A stretch of DNA of 64,000 nt from Azorhizobium caulinodans ORS 571. GTDB taxonomy: Bacteria > Pseudomonadota > Alphaproteobacteria > Rhizobiales > Xanthobacteraceae. Shown here one piece after another: positions 31,182-40,081 of the stretch (position 1 is the stretch's first letter; each line of letters opens with the position of its first letter). The position numbers and the translations under genes were made by a program. The notes below the pieces were generated by a model. The model saw nothing but the letters and a program-made list of their open reading frames with translations, ran no database searches and was not told where the DNA came from. Location of the stretch: assembly GCF_000010525.1 (NCBI RefSeq), contig NC_009937.1:5298001-5362000 (forward strand). The letters are read 5' to 3'.

Positions 31182-31772
31182 TCAGACGATCTTCGCGCCG
31201 TCCTCGAAGGGCAGGCGCGGGAGGCGGTCGAACACCTTGGACGCATCGCCGTGGCCGATGGCGGCGATGAAGTTGGTCTTGATCTTGGTGCCGGCGAAGA
31301 ATTCCTCGTCCACCTTGGCGGCGTTGAAGCCGGACATGGGGCCGACATCGAGGCCCACCGCGCGGGCGGCGAGGATGAAATAGGCGCCCTGGAGCGAGGA
31401 ATTGCGGAAGGCGTGCGGCTCGACCATGCCCGGATTGTTGGTGAACAGATCCTTGAAGCCGGGATTGTGCGGGAAGAGCTGCGGGATCTTCTCGTAGAAC
31501 TCGAGGTCATAGCCGATGAGGGCGATCACCGGAGCGGCGAGGGCCTTGAGGTTGCCTTCCGACAGCGCCGGCTTCAGGCGGGCCTTGGCCTCTTCGGACT
31601 TCACGAACACGAGGCGCGCGGGCTGGGTGTTCGCGGAGGTGGGGCCGTAGATATAGAGCTCATAGAGCTCCTTGAGCTCGGCGTCCGTGACCGGCTCGGA
31701 GGTCCAGCCGTTGTGCGAACGGGCCTTGAGGAACAGCGTATCAAGCGCCGCCTGATCGATCTTGTAGGGCAT
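31182..31772 (-). CDS. Malonic semialdehyde reductase RutE/HadB-like nitroreductase
   Basis: 196 residues from ATG 31772; a longer frame to 31859 is unsupported. Nitroreductase-fold flavoprotein with RutE-type landmarks: LDTLFLKARSHNGWTSEPV, YGPTSANTQPARLVFV, FRNSSLQGAYFILAARAVGLDVGPMSGF. RutE reduces malonic semialdehyde to 3-hydroxypropionate in uracil breakdown; no other rut gene is here, so it may serve another aldehyde or quinone. It has its own terminator. Confidence 0.85.
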   Translation of the reverse strand: MPYKIDQAALDTLFLKARSHNGWTSEPVTDAELKELYELYIYGPTSANTQPARLVFVKSEEAKARLKPALSEGNLKALAAPVIALIGYDLEFYEKIPQLFPHNPGFKDLFTNNPGMVEPHAFRNSSLQGAYFILAARAVGLDVGPMSGFNAAKVDEEFFAGTKIKTNFIAAIGHGDASKVFDRLPRLPFEDGAKIV

Positions 31773-31838
31773 GCAAACATCACCAGATGGAAGGATGCGG
31801 TCTGGCCGCTCGATCCTTGCAATTACGCCAAGCCAGCG

Positions 31839-31884
31839 CTTGCGCAAGAGGCTTCTCACGCAAGGACTTCTTGCGGTGGCGCAA
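31839..31884. promoter_or_regulatory. Two TTGCG/CGCAA dyads between the divergent RutE-like and aminotransferase genes
   Basis: A perfect 10-base palindrome CTTGCGCAAG lies at 31839-31848. A second dyad, TTGCG (31871-31875) and CGCAA (31880-31884), follows 32 bases later from start to start. Both are in the 252-base divergent gap, so they may be a tandem operator. Confidence 0.35.
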
Positions 31885-32024
31885 ATTCCATCTCCTTTTC
31901 GTGGATCGGACTTTGCGCGGCAGGCGGATTTCCATCACGGGCCGCGATGGCGGCACCACGCTAATTGATGTGTCGGGAGGGCTGAAGCGGGCTATGGTCC
32001 CGGCACCTTTCAGCCCTGCCTGCC

Positions 32025-33251
32025 ATGAGTCCCATGACGTCTGCCACGCTCCGCGCCGCCGCGCCCGAATCCGCCGAAGACCGCCTGCTGGCCGACGTCA
32101 GCGCCCACGCCACCAACCTGCCCCCGAGCGGCATCGTCGAGCTGATGAACTACGGGCGCACCCGCGAGGGGCTGATCCCGCTGTGGGTGGGCGAGGGCGA
32201 CCTGCCCACACCGGCGTTCATCTGCGAGGCCGCTGCCGGCGCCCTGCATCGCGGCGAGACCTTCTACACCTGGCAGCGGGGCGTGCCGGAGCTGCGCGCG
32301 GCCATCGCCCGCTACATGACGCGCCAGTACGGGGTGGCGGAGACGCCGGAGCGCTATTTCGTCTGCGGCTCGGGCATGCAGGCCATCAACATCGCCTTCG
32401 CGCTCACCCTCTCGCCGGGCGACGAGATCATCATCCCCACGCCCGCCTGGCCGAATGCGGCGGCGGCGGCCCTGACACGCGGCGCGAAGCCCGTGAGCGT
32501 CCCGTTCGCCTATGGGCCGGACGGCTTCTCGCTGGACTTCCAGCGCATCGCGGACGCCATCACCCCACGCACCCGCGCCATCTTCATCAACACCCCGGCG
32601 AACCCCACCGGCTTCGTCGCCAGCCGCGAGGCGCTCCAGACGCTGCTGGACCTCGCCCGCGCCCGCGGCATCTGGATCGTCGCCGACGAGATCTACGGCC
32701 GCTTCTATTACGGCCCCGAAGGCCGCGCGCCGTCCTTCCATGACATCATGGCGCCGGACGACCGCATCCTGTTCGTTCAGACGTTCTCGAAGAACTGGGC
32801 CATGACCGGCTGGCGCATCGGCTGGATCGAGGCCCCGCCGGTGCTGGGGCCGGTGATCGAGAACCTGGTGCAGTTCTTCACCTCCGGCGTCGCCCCCTTC
32901 ATGCAGCGCGGCGCCATCGCGGCGCTCGATGACGGCGAGCCCTTCGTGGCCGAGCAGATTGCCCGTGCCCGTGCCGGCTGCGACATGGTGGCGGACCCGC
33001 TGATCGCCACCGGCAAGGTCGATCTCGTGAAGCCGCACGGCGCCTTCTATCTCTTCCTCTCCATCCCCGGACAGGAAGACGTGCGGCGCCTCGCCCTGCG
33101 GCTGGTGGACGAGGCCAACATCGGCCTTGCACCCGGCACCGCCTTCGGTCCCGGCGGCGAGCGCTTCCTGCGCCTGTGCTACGCGCGGGGCGAGGGGCAA
33201 CTGAGAGAAGCCACCGCCCGCTTCGTCTCCTGGCTCGAACGCAACGTCTGA
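32025..33251 (+). CDS. PLP-dependent aminotransferase, class I/II
   Basis: 408 residues. Fold-type I motifs: YTWQRGVPELRAAIARYM for the N-terminal arm, CGSGMQAINIAF, IFINTPANPTGF and DEIYGRFYY, and the PLP lysine within TFSKNWAMTGWRIGW. It belongs to the aspartate/aromatic aminotransferase group; the amino donor cannot be told from sequence. The AbrB-type membrane gene begins four bases after its stop, so the two form an operon. Confidence 0.92.
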   Translation: MSPMTSATLRAAAPESAEDRLLADVSAHATNLPPSGIVELMNYGRTREGLIPLWVGEGDLPTPAFICEAAAGALHRGETFYTWQRGVPELRAAIARYMTRQYGVAETPERYFVCGSGMQAINIAFALTLSPGDEIIIPTPAWPNAAAAALTRGAKPVSVPFAYGPDGFSLDFQRIADAITPRTRAIFINTPANPTGFVASREALQTLLDLARARGIWIVADEIYGRFYYGPEGRAPSFHDIMAPDDRILFVQTFSKNWAMTGWRIGWIEAPPVLGPVIENLVQFFTSGVAPFMQRGAIAALDDGEPFVAEQIARARAGCDMVADPLIATGKVDLVKPHGAFYLFLSIPGQEDVRRLALRLVDEANIGLAPGTAFGPGGERFLRLCYARGEGQLREATARFVSWLERNV

Positions 33252-33255
33252 ACCG

Positions 33256-34320
33256 GTGGTGCGGCGCCCGCGGCTCGACCAGCGCCTGTGGCTGACGACG
33301 CTCGTCACGCTCGCGCTGGCGACGGCGGGGGGCGGCGCCTTCGCGGCCATGCACCTGCCGGCTCCCTGGATGTCCGGCGCTCTGGTCGCCGTCACGCTCT
33401 GGGTGCTGGCCGGCCGGCCCGCTGTGGTGCCGGCCCCGCTGCGCATCCTCACTTATGTGGTGCTCGGCGCCTCGATGGGCGGAGCGCTGACACCGCAATC
33501 GCTGGCGCAGGCCTCGGCGTGGCCGCTCAGCATGGGCTTTCTCGTGCTCAACGTGGTCGCGGTGGTGGCGGCCTGTGTCTTCTATTTCCGCCGCGTGGCG
33601 GGCTGGGATCTCGCCTCGGCCCTCTATGCCTCGACGCCGGGCGCGCTCTCGGCGGTGATGGCGCTGGCGGAAAGCACCTCGGCCGACCTGCGCAAGGTCG
33701 CCTTCTCGCAGGGGCTGCGCCTGTTCCTGCTGGTGGTGGGCCTGCCCAACCTGCTCAATGTCATCGGCCTGGATGCCGCGGCCCCACCGGCCGCCGTCGC
33801 GGCCGAGCCGATGGTGGGGCTGGCGGAACTGCTGGCGGCGAGCGCGATCCTCGGCCTGCTGTTCGACCGCCTGCACGTGCCGGGCGGCCTTCTGCTCGGC
33901 GCCATGGCGGCCAGCGCCGCGCTGCACATCTCGGGTCTCAGCACCGCCCACATTCCCGCCGTCCTCATGATCCCGGCCTATGTGGTGCTGGGGGCCAGCG
34001 TGGGCGTACGCTTTGCCGGCACGCGCATGGACACGCTCAAGGCGAACATCATCGCTTCGCTGGGCGGCTTCGCTGTGGCCATGGTGATTTCCGCGGCATT
34101 CTCGATCCTCGCCGCCCTCGCGACCGGCGAGGACACCGGCAAGATGCTGACTGCCTTCGCCCCCGGCGCCCTGGAGACCATGACGGCACTCGGCTTCGCG
34201 CTCGGCTATGATCCTGCCTTCATGAGCGCGCACCATCTGTTCCGTTTCGTCGGCCTGTCGGTGGCGCTGCCCTTTGCCTCGCATTTGCTGGTGCTGCTGT
34301 CGCGCAACGAGCGGCCCTGA
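33256..34320 (+). CDS. AbrB-type (COG3180) integral membrane protein
   Basis: 354 residues starting at GTG 33256, four bases after the aminotransferase stop. It is built of about nine to ten hydrophobic segments in two similar halves; the repeated signature is visible as TYVVLGASMGGALT near residue 70 and PAYVVLGASVGVRFAG near 240. Such proteins are often mis-named ammonia monooxygenase or AbrB regulator; they are probably transporters. Coupling to the aminotransferase suggests export or uptake of an amino or keto acid, which is inference. Confidence 0.82.
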   Translation: MVRRPRLDQRLWLTTLVTLALATAGGGAFAAMHLPAPWMSGALVAVTLWVLAGRPAVVPAPLRILTYVVLGASMGGALTPQSLAQASAWPLSMGFLVLNVVAVVAACVFYFRRVAGWDLASALYASTPGALSAVMALAESTSADLRKVAFSQGLRLFLLVVGLPNLLNVIGLDAAAPPAAVAAEPMVGLAELLAASAILGLLFDRLHVPGGLLLGAMAASAALHISGLSTAHIPAVLMIPAYVVLGASVGVRFAGTRMDTLKANIIASLGGFAVAMVISAAFSILAALATGEDTGKMLTAFAPGALETMTALGFALGYDPAFMSAHHLFRFVGLSVALPFASHLLVLLSRNERP

Positions 34321-34444
34321 CACGCCGGGCGGTCAACCATTTGTGTCCGCCGTCCCCTTGCGCGGGAGCGGGACACCGTTGCACATGCTGCGCCGCAACA
34401 AAACGGTCGCACCGCAGGACCGTACACCGCTGAAAGGCCCCTTG

Positions 34445-34852
34445 ATGAAGTTCCTGGACAATCTGGCCCTGTTGGTCGGCCGCATCCTCATGGCGAGCCT
34501 GTTCCTGCCTGCCGGTGTCGGCAAGGCCATGAACCTCGCCGGTTTCGCCGGCATGCTGGCCGGCAAGGGCCTCCCCATGCCGGACGTGCTCGCGATCGCA
34601 GCGGCCACCGTCGAGATCGGCGGGTCCATCCTTCTGGTGATCGGTGTCCTGCCGCGTCTCACCGCCTTCGTGGTCGGCGGCTTCACCCTCATCGCTGCCC
34701 TCACGTCCCATCAGTTCTGGGACATCACGGACAGCGCCGCGCGCATGGCGCAGCAGAACAACTTCTTCAAGAACATCGCCATCATCGGCGGCCTGATGTT
34801 CTATTTCGCCGCCGGTCCGGGCCAGTACGCCCTCGGCCGCCGGAAGGACTGA
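34445..34852 (+). CDS. DoxX-family membrane protein
   Basis: 135 residues from ATG 34445; the frame to 34274 overlaps the preceding gene. Four transmembrane helices with the DoxX pattern: LLVGRILMASLFLPAGVGKAMNLAGFAGMLA, then VEIGGSILLVIGVLPRLTAFVVGGFTLIAA. DoxX proteins are linked to quinone and thiosulfate oxidation or to redox stress in different bacteria; no specific function is assigned. It converges on the zinc peptidase gene with only five bases between stops. Confidence 0.87.
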   Translation: MKFLDNLALLVGRILMASLFLPAGVGKAMNLAGFAGMLAGKGLPMPDVLAIAAATVEIGGSILLVIGVLPRLTAFVVGGFTLIAALTSHQFWDITDSAARMAQQNNFFKNIAIIGGLMFYFAAGPGQYALGRRKD

Positions 34853-34857
34853 GCGGC

Positions 34858-35625
34858 CTATTCGGCCCCATAGCGGTGGAGGCCGGCGCCGTTCTGGCGC
34901 AGCCAGGCCTCCGCCGCCCGCCGCTCGGGATAGATGCGCTCCACCAAACGCCAGAAGCGGGCGCTGTGGTTCATCTCCAGCCGGTGGCAGACCTCGTGGG
35001 CGGCGAGATAATCGAGCACCCAGCCGGGCGCGAGGATCAGCCGCCACGAAAAGGACAGCGACCCGTCGGACGAGCAGGAGCCCCAGCGGCTTGCCGTGTC
35101 GCGCAGCGTGATGCGTCCCACCTGCACGTTCAGTGCCGCAGCATGGCGGCGCACCGCCTCCGCGAAATCCGTCCGCGCCTGCCGCTTCAGATAATCGCCC
35201 ACGCGGCGCGCCACATAGGGCGCCTCGCCCGCCACGCAGAGCAGCGGCCCATCCGCGCCGTCCTCGATCCAGACCGTGCCGCGGGCCTCCGGCCGATGAT
35301 CGATGCGATGGACCACGCCCCGCACGGGTACGAGCGCGCCATCCATAAACGGCACGTTCTCCGGCAGGCGGCCGAGGCGCACGCGCACCCATTCCCGGTG
35401 CCGCTGCACGAAGGCAGCGGCCGAGGCATAGGAGACGTGGGGCGGCGCGGTGAGGGTCACGTCGCGCGAGGCCGCGCGCACGCGCAGGGTGAGACGCTGG
35501 GCCGACGGGTGGCGGCGGATTTCCACCTTGAGCGTTTCGGCCTCAAGCGCGAGATCCACCCATTCGCCCCGGGCGGGGCGCGGAGGTGGCGGGGGGGACT
35601 GCCTGTCCTGACGGCGGAAGAGCAT
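34858..35625 (-). CDS. YgjP/SprT-like zinc metallopeptidase-family protein (DUF45)
   Basis: 255 residues. The C-terminal zinc motif is HEVCHRLEMNHSARFW, preceded by SRWGSCSSDGSLSFSWRLILAP, the DUF45 signature. The N-terminal half is basic and beta-rich. The E. coli relative YgjP has been reported to act as a nucleotide pyrophosphatase; whether this one is a peptidase or not is open. The 239 bases upstream hold no gene. Confidence 0.87.
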   Translation of the reverse strand: MLFRRQDRQSPPPPPRPARGEWVDLALEAETLKVEIRRHPSAQRLTLRVRAASRDVTLTAPPHVSYASAAAFVQRHREWVRVRLGRLPENVPFMDGALVPVRGVVHRIDHRPEARGTVWIEDGADGPLLCVAGEAPYVARRVGDYLKRQARTDFAEAVRRHAAALNVQVGRITLRDTASRWGSCSSDGSLSFSWRLILAPGWVLDYLAAHEVCHRLEMNHSARFWRLVERIYPERRAAEAWLRQNGAGLHRYGAE

Positions 35626-35864
35626 GGCGATCCGGAAGCCCGTCCCATCCCCGATGACGGCATCGGCGAACGGACAGGGCGCAAGCTGGGGGCGGAACCG
35701 CCAGTGCCCGAGACGCCGGAAATCCGGAGCCGGAAGATCGGCTCCGGGCCTGCCGGCCCGAATCGAACGACCGAACGGTCAAGGCGATCTTGATCCGTTT
35801 CGCGGGCGTCCGCCACTCACAAGTGCAGTGCGGTGGCACCGCCGCAGCGAGGCCCCTAGGCGCG

Positions 35865-37220
35865 CTAGATGCCGCTCTGGCGCGGAAACGGCGTGACGTT
35901 GCCCTGCCCGCTGGCCTGCTGGTGTTCCTGCGTGAGGATGAAGTCGGCGATGCGCGGCTGGATCTCGGAGCGGAAGCGCGAGCCGTTGAACACGCCGTAA
36001 TGGCCAACGCCCGGCTGGAGATAATGGGCGCGCTTCTCATCGGGCAGGTGCGGGCACAGCTTGTGAGCGGCGCGCGTCTGGCCGACGCCGGAGATGTCGT
36101 CCTTCTCGCCTTCCACCGTCATAAGGGCGCAGCGGCGGACGGCCTCGGTCCGCACAGGCATGCTGCGGTGCAACATCTGTCCGGTCGGAAGCGCGTGGGT
36201 GATGAACACGCTCTCCACCGTCTCCAGATAGAAGCGGGCGTCGAGGTCCATGACGGCCAGATATTCGTCATAGAATTCCCGGTGCTTCTCGGCGCTGTCG
36301 CCATCGCCCGCCACCAGATGCCGGAACAGGTCCGCATGGGCCTTCAGGTGCCGGTCGAGGTTCATGCTCATGAAGCCGGTGAGCTGCAGGAAGCCCGGAT
36401 AGACATGCCGCATGGCGCCCGAATGGGGCCACGGCACCTGCGAGATCACGTTGCGGCGGAAGAAATCGATGCCCTTGTCCTTAGCGAGGGCGTTCACCGC
36501 AGTGGGCGCTTCGCGGGTGTCGATGGGGCCGCCCATGAGGATCATGGACTTGGGGACGTACGGATCGTCCTCCGCCTCCATGCGCGAGATCGCCATCAGC
36601 ACAGGCACCGCCGGCTGGCAGACGGCCAGCACATGGCAGTCTCCGCCGAGGCGATGGAAGACGGAGATGAGGTAGTCCACATAGTCATCGAGGCCGAAGG
36701 TGCCTTCGGTCAGGGGCACCGTCTTGGCGTCGGCCCAGTCGGTTACATAGACATCGTGGCTCGGCAGGAAGGCCTCCACCGTGCCGCGCAGCAGGGTGGC
36801 GTAATGGCCGGACATGGGCGCCACCACCACGAGGCGCGGCTGCGGCCGGCGGGGCGGGTGCTCGAAGGCGCGCTCGAAATGCAGCAGCCGGCAGAAGGGC
36901 CGCTCCCACACCGGATTGATGTGAACCGGCACCCGGACGCCATCGACGGTCGTCTCAGTCAAGCCCCAGTCCGGTTTGCCGTAACGGCGCGTGGTGCGCT
37001 CGTAGAGCTCCATCGCCGCCGCCATGGACTTGCCCATGGTGGTGTGGGCCATGGGATTCATGGGGTTCTTGAACAGAAGCCGGCTGGCGTCCGCCATGGC
37101 CCGCGACGGGTTCAGCGCCGCATAGCCGAGCTCATACATGAAATAGAGCGGTGAAGACTGGAGGGAGAAGCCCTCTTCGCTTTCGCGGACGGGCGCGACG
37201 AACTCACCAATGGCGGCCAT
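35865..37220 (-). CDS. phaZ: Intracellular polyhydroxybutyrate depolymerase
   Basis: 451 residues from the ATG at 37220, with AGGAAGG upstream; the longer frame to 37343 is unsupported. Features of the intracellular PhaZ family: SSPLYFMYELGYAALNPSR at the N-terminus, the alpha/beta-hydrolase fold with a cysteine nucleophile in VCQPAVPVL in place of the lipase serine, and the catalytic His in GVGHYGVFNGSRF. It breaks down stored PHB granules to hydroxybutyrate units, feeding the pathway in which hbd acts. Confidence 0.93.
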   Translation of the reverse strand: MAAIGEFVAPVRESEEGFSLQSSPLYFMYELGYAALNPSRAMADASRLLFKNPMNPMAHTTMGKSMAAAMELYERTTRRYGKPDWGLTETTVDGVRVPVHINPVWERPFCRLLHFERAFEHPPRRPQPRLVVVAPMSGHYATLLRGTVEAFLPSHDVYVTDWADAKTVPLTEGTFGLDDYVDYLISVFHRLGGDCHVLAVCQPAVPVLMAISRMEAEDDPYVPKSMILMGGPIDTREAPTAVNALAKDKGIDFFRRNVISQVPWPHSGAMRHVYPGFLQLTGFMSMNLDRHLKAHADLFRHLVAGDGDSAEKHREFYDEYLAVMDLDARFYLETVESVFITHALPTGQMLHRSMPVRTEAVRRCALMTVEGEKDDISGVGQTRAAHKLCPHLPDEKRAHYLQPGVGHYGVFNGSRFRSEIQPRIADFILTQEHQQASGQGNVTPFPRQSGI

Positions 37221-37363
37221 GGGACCTTCCTGAAGACGTTTCCCTGCGAGGGCCGTTCCGCATCGCGCGCTGGTCCCGCTTGTATCGGCGGGGAAAGCCT
37301 GCGGTGCCTGATGTCCGGCCCGAACGGTTTCCCCCCCATTCACGCGAGACTGTCGGTGTCAAA

Positions 37364-37393
37364 CTGCTCCGTCAATGACGACCAAAGGAGCAG
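37364..37393. promoter_or_regulatory. Inverted repeat in the phaZ-regB intergenic region
   Basis: CTGCTCC (37364-37370) and GGAGCAG (37387-37393) pair around a 16-base centre containing GTCAATGAC. It lies 80 bases upstream of the preferred regB start; the right arm includes an AAAGGAG that would be masked in the hairpin. Function unknown. Confidence 0.25.
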
Positions 37394-37472
37394 CCTGTTA
37401 TTGGAATAATTGGATCAGAATTTCCTTGTGCGGGGCTGGTCGGCCGCGCGTCTGTCAGAGAACCTCTCCGTC

Positions 37473-38831
37473 ATGGCCTCCCCTTTCACCCCTCCCGCAC
37501 GGTCACTTGGACTTCGGCTCGACACTCTGATTCGCCTGCGGTGGCTCGCCGTGGCGGGCCAGACGCTGGCGCTTCTGGTGGTCTACCTTCTGATGGCCTT
37601 TCCGGTTCCATTGGCTGCGTGCCTGGCGCCTGTGGCGCTCTCGGTCCTGCTCAACATCGTGCTACGCGCGCGCTATCCCGGCGCCACGCGCCTGCCCGAC
37701 CTCACGGCCGGTCCGCTGCTCGCCTACGACGTGCTCCAACTCACCGCCCTGCTCTATCTGACGGGCGGTCTCTCCAATCCCTTCGCCTTCCTCTATCTCG
37801 CTCCGGTGATGATCTCGGCCACCGCCCTGTCGTGGCGCACCACCGCGACGCTCGGCGCCTTCGTGGTCTTCTGCGCCGGTGCCGTCGGCCTGTTCCACTG
37901 GCCCCTGCCCTGGGCCAGCGTCGGGGCGCCGGTGCTGCCGGATCTCTATCTCGCCGGCCTGTGGGTGGCGCTCACCGTCTCCGTGGCCTTCATCGGTCTG
38001 CACTCCTGGCGGGTGGCGGAAGAGGCGCGCGAACTTGCCGACGCGCTCGCCGCCACCGAGCTGGTGCTCGCCCGCGAGCAGCACCTCTCCCAGCTCGACG
38101 GCCTCGCCGCCGCCGCCGCCCACGAACTCGGCACGCCGCTCGCCACCATCGCCCTGGTGGTGAAGGAGCTGGAACATTCGGTGCCCAAGAACGATCCCCA
38201 CGCGGAGGACATCGCGCTGCTGCGGGACCAGGTGAAACGCTGCCGGGACATTTTGCAGAAGCTCACCTCGCTGGGCTCCGGCGATGCCCCCTTCGACCGG
38301 ATGCCCCTGCGCCTGCTCATCGAGGAGGTGGTGGAGCCGCACCGCGACTTCGGCATCGAGATCGCCATCTCGCTGCCCGAGGATCCCGCCGGAGAGCCGG
38401 TACTCGCCCGCAATCCCGGCCTGATCTACGGGATCGGCAACCTTGTAGAGAATGCCGTGGACTTCGCCGCGCATCGCGTGGACATCACCGGCCGCTGGAC
38501 GCCCACCCACATGGAACTGGTGGTGCGGGACGACGGCCCGGGCTTCGCTCCGGAGGTGAGCGACCGCATCGGACTGCCCTATGTGACGAGCCGCGCCCGC
38601 ACGCCGGAGGACGCAACGGGCGAGAGCGGGCTTGGCCTCGGCTTCTTCATCGCCAAGACGCTTCTGGAGCGTTCCGGCGCCAATCTGAAGGTGGAAAACC
38701 GTGCCGCGCCCGAGCATGGTGCCACGGTGCGCATCATCTGGCCGCGCAGCGCGCTCGATCTTGAAGAGAGCGAGACAGATCTTGCGTCAAATCAACGCAC
38801 GATGTCTCCTGAGGTCACAAAAGGGGTCTAG
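37473..38831 (+). CDS. regB: Redox-sensing histidine kinase RegB/PrrB/ActS
   Basis: 452 residues from ATG 37473 (a TTG at 37410 would add 21). Six transmembrane helices occupy about residues 20-180 and include GGLSNPF (98-104), the ubiquinone-binding motif of RegB. The H-box is AAAHELGTPLATIALVVKEL with phospho-His217; 40 residues later Cys257 in VKRCRDIL matches the redox-active cysteine of Rhodobacter RegB (His225/Cys265). The ATPase has NLVENAVDFA, DDGPGFAP and GLGLGFFIAK. It senses quinone pool and redox state and phosphorylates RegA, encoded 54 bases downstream. Confidence 0.94.
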   Translation: MASPFTPPARSLGLRLDTLIRLRWLAVAGQTLALLVVYLLMAFPVPLAACLAPVALSVLLNIVLRARYPGATRLPDLTAGPLLAYDVLQLTALLYLTGGLSNPFAFLYLAPVMISATALSWRTTATLGAFVVFCAGAVGLFHWPLPWASVGAPVLPDLYLAGLWVALTVSVAFIGLHSWRVAEEARELADALAATELVLAREQHLSQLDGLAAAAAHELGTPLATIALVVKELEHSVPKNDPHAEDIALLRDQVKRCRDILQKLTSLGSGDAPFDRMPLRLLIEEVVEPHRDFGIEIAISLPEDPAGEPVLARNPGLIYGIGNLVENAVDFAAHRVDITGRWTPTHMELVVRDDGPGFAPEVSDRIGLPYVTSRARTPEDATGESGLGLGFFIAKTLLERSGANLKVENRAAPEHGATVRIIWPRSALDLEESETDLASNQRTMSPEVTKGV

Positions 38832-38885
38832 AACCACCAGCCCCACAAGCCCGCCCGGCAGGGTGAAGGCGAGAGGATTGTTGCG

Positions 38886-39440
38886 ATGTCCGAGCTGCAG
38901 CTTCCCGAGACCGTCGAGGATCGGTCCGTCCTGATCGTGGACGATGACAAGCCGTTCCTCCAGCGGCTCGCCCGCGCCATGGAAACCCGCGGCTTCGCGG
39001 TGAGCACGGCGGAGAGCGTGGCCGACGGGCTCGCGCAGGTGGAACATGCCGCCCCCGCTTATGCGGTGGTGGACATGCGGCTCGGAGACGGCACCGGCCT
39101 CGACGTGATCGAGGCGCTGAAGCGCCAGCGCCCCCATGCCCGCGCCATCGTGCTGACCGGCTATGGCAACATCGCCACCGCCGTCACCGCCGTGAAGATG
39201 GGCGCCGTGGACTATCTGGCGAAGCCCGCCGATGCGGACGACGTGATGGCGGCCCTCATCGCCAATGGCGACCACAAGCCGATCCCGCCGGAAAACCCCA
39301 TGTCCGCCGACCGCGTCCGCTGGGAGCATATCCAGCGCGTGTACGAGCTCTGCGGCCGCAACGTCTCGGAGACGGCCCGCCGCCTCTCCATGCACCGCCG
39401 CACGCTCCAGCGCATTCTCGCCAAGCGCGCGCCGCGCTGA
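38886..39440 (+). CDS. regA: Redox response regulator RegA/PrrA/ActR
   Basis: 184 residues, the exact size of the family. Receiver domain with Asp19/Asp20, phospho-acceptor Asp63 (same number as in Rhodobacter RegA) and Lys112 region YLAKPAD; a proline linker (PIPPENPMSADRVRWEHIQRV, in part) and a Fis-type HTH NVSETARRLSMHRRTLQRIL. Activates or represses genes for respiration, nitrogen and carbon fixation in relatives. Cotranscribed with regB; a senC/prrC gene is absent here. Confidence 0.96.
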   Translation: MSELQLPETVEDRSVLIVDDDKPFLQRLARAMETRGFAVSTAESVADGLAQVEHAAPAYAVVDMRLGDGTGLDVIEALKRQRPHARAIVLTGYGNIATAVTAVKMGAVDYLAKPADADDVMAALIANGDHKPIPPENPMSADRVRWEHIQRVYELCGRNVSETARRLSMHRRTLQRILAKRAPR

Positions 39441-39441
39441 C

Positions 39442-40077
39442 ATGACGGAGGATCCGCCGGTCGTTCCGGCTCCGGACGGCCGTGCGGATCGCGACACCAT
39501 CGAGGCGGCCCTCGCCCGTGCGGAGGGGCCGCTCACCTTTTCCGGCTGGGCGCTGCACGGCCTCGATCTCAGCGCGCTGGATTTATCCGGCTGCATCTTC
39601 GAGCGCTGCCGTGGCGCGGGCGTCGATTTCTCCGCCTGCGACCTGAGCGAAGCCGCCTTCCGGAACAGCGATTTCAACAACGCCGTTTTCCGCCGCACCA
39701 AGCTCGCCTCCACGCATTTCTCGGACTGCAAGCTGACCGGCATCCAGGTTTCGGCCGCCTCCGCCCTTGGCCTCGTCTTCGTCCGCTGCCTGCTGATCGC
39801 CGCCCAGTTGCGCGGTCTCTCGTTCCGCCGGCAGGATCTCGACGGTCTCGATTTTCAGGATGCGGACCTCTCGGAAGCCGATTTCCGCGAAGCAGTGCTC
39901 ACCAACTGCAGCCTGCGCGATGCCCATGTGGCGCGGGCGCGCTTCGAGGGCGCGGACCTGCGGGGGGCTGATCTCGGCGGGCTGAAGCTGGCGGATGCCG
40001 GCCGCTTCCGAGGCGCAACCATCTCCAAGGCGCAGGCCGCCGATCTGCTATCGGGCCTCGGCCTCAGGGTCTCCTGA
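39442..40077 (+). CDS. Pentapeptide-repeat protein
   Basis: 211 residues from the ATG at 39442, one base after the regA stop. Repeats of the A(D/N)Lxx type run through most of the protein: LDLSALDLSGCIFERC, VDFSACDLSEAAFRNSDF, and LDGLDFQDADLSEADFREA, then ADLRGADLGGLKL. Such right-handed beta-helices include the Qnr/McbG gyrase-protecting proteins, but most have no known role. The direct junction to regA suggests coexpression with the redox regulators. Confidence 0.85.
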   Translation: MTEDPPVVPAPDGRADRDTIEAALARAEGPLTFSGWALHGLDLSALDLSGCIFERCRGAGVDFSACDLSEAAFRNSDFNNAVFRRTKLASTHFSDCKLTGIQVSAASALGLVFVRCLLIAAQLRGLSFRRQDLDGLDFQDADLSEADFREAVLTNCSLRDAHVARARFEGADLRGADLGGLKLADAGRFRGATISKAQAADLLSGLGLRVS

Positions 40078-40081
40078 GCGT

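Noticed and set aside
35740-35790. tRNA-like GTTCGATTC on the minus strand
   Set aside because: The flanking bases do not form a T-stem, acceptor stem or anticodon arm, so no cloverleaf can be drawn.
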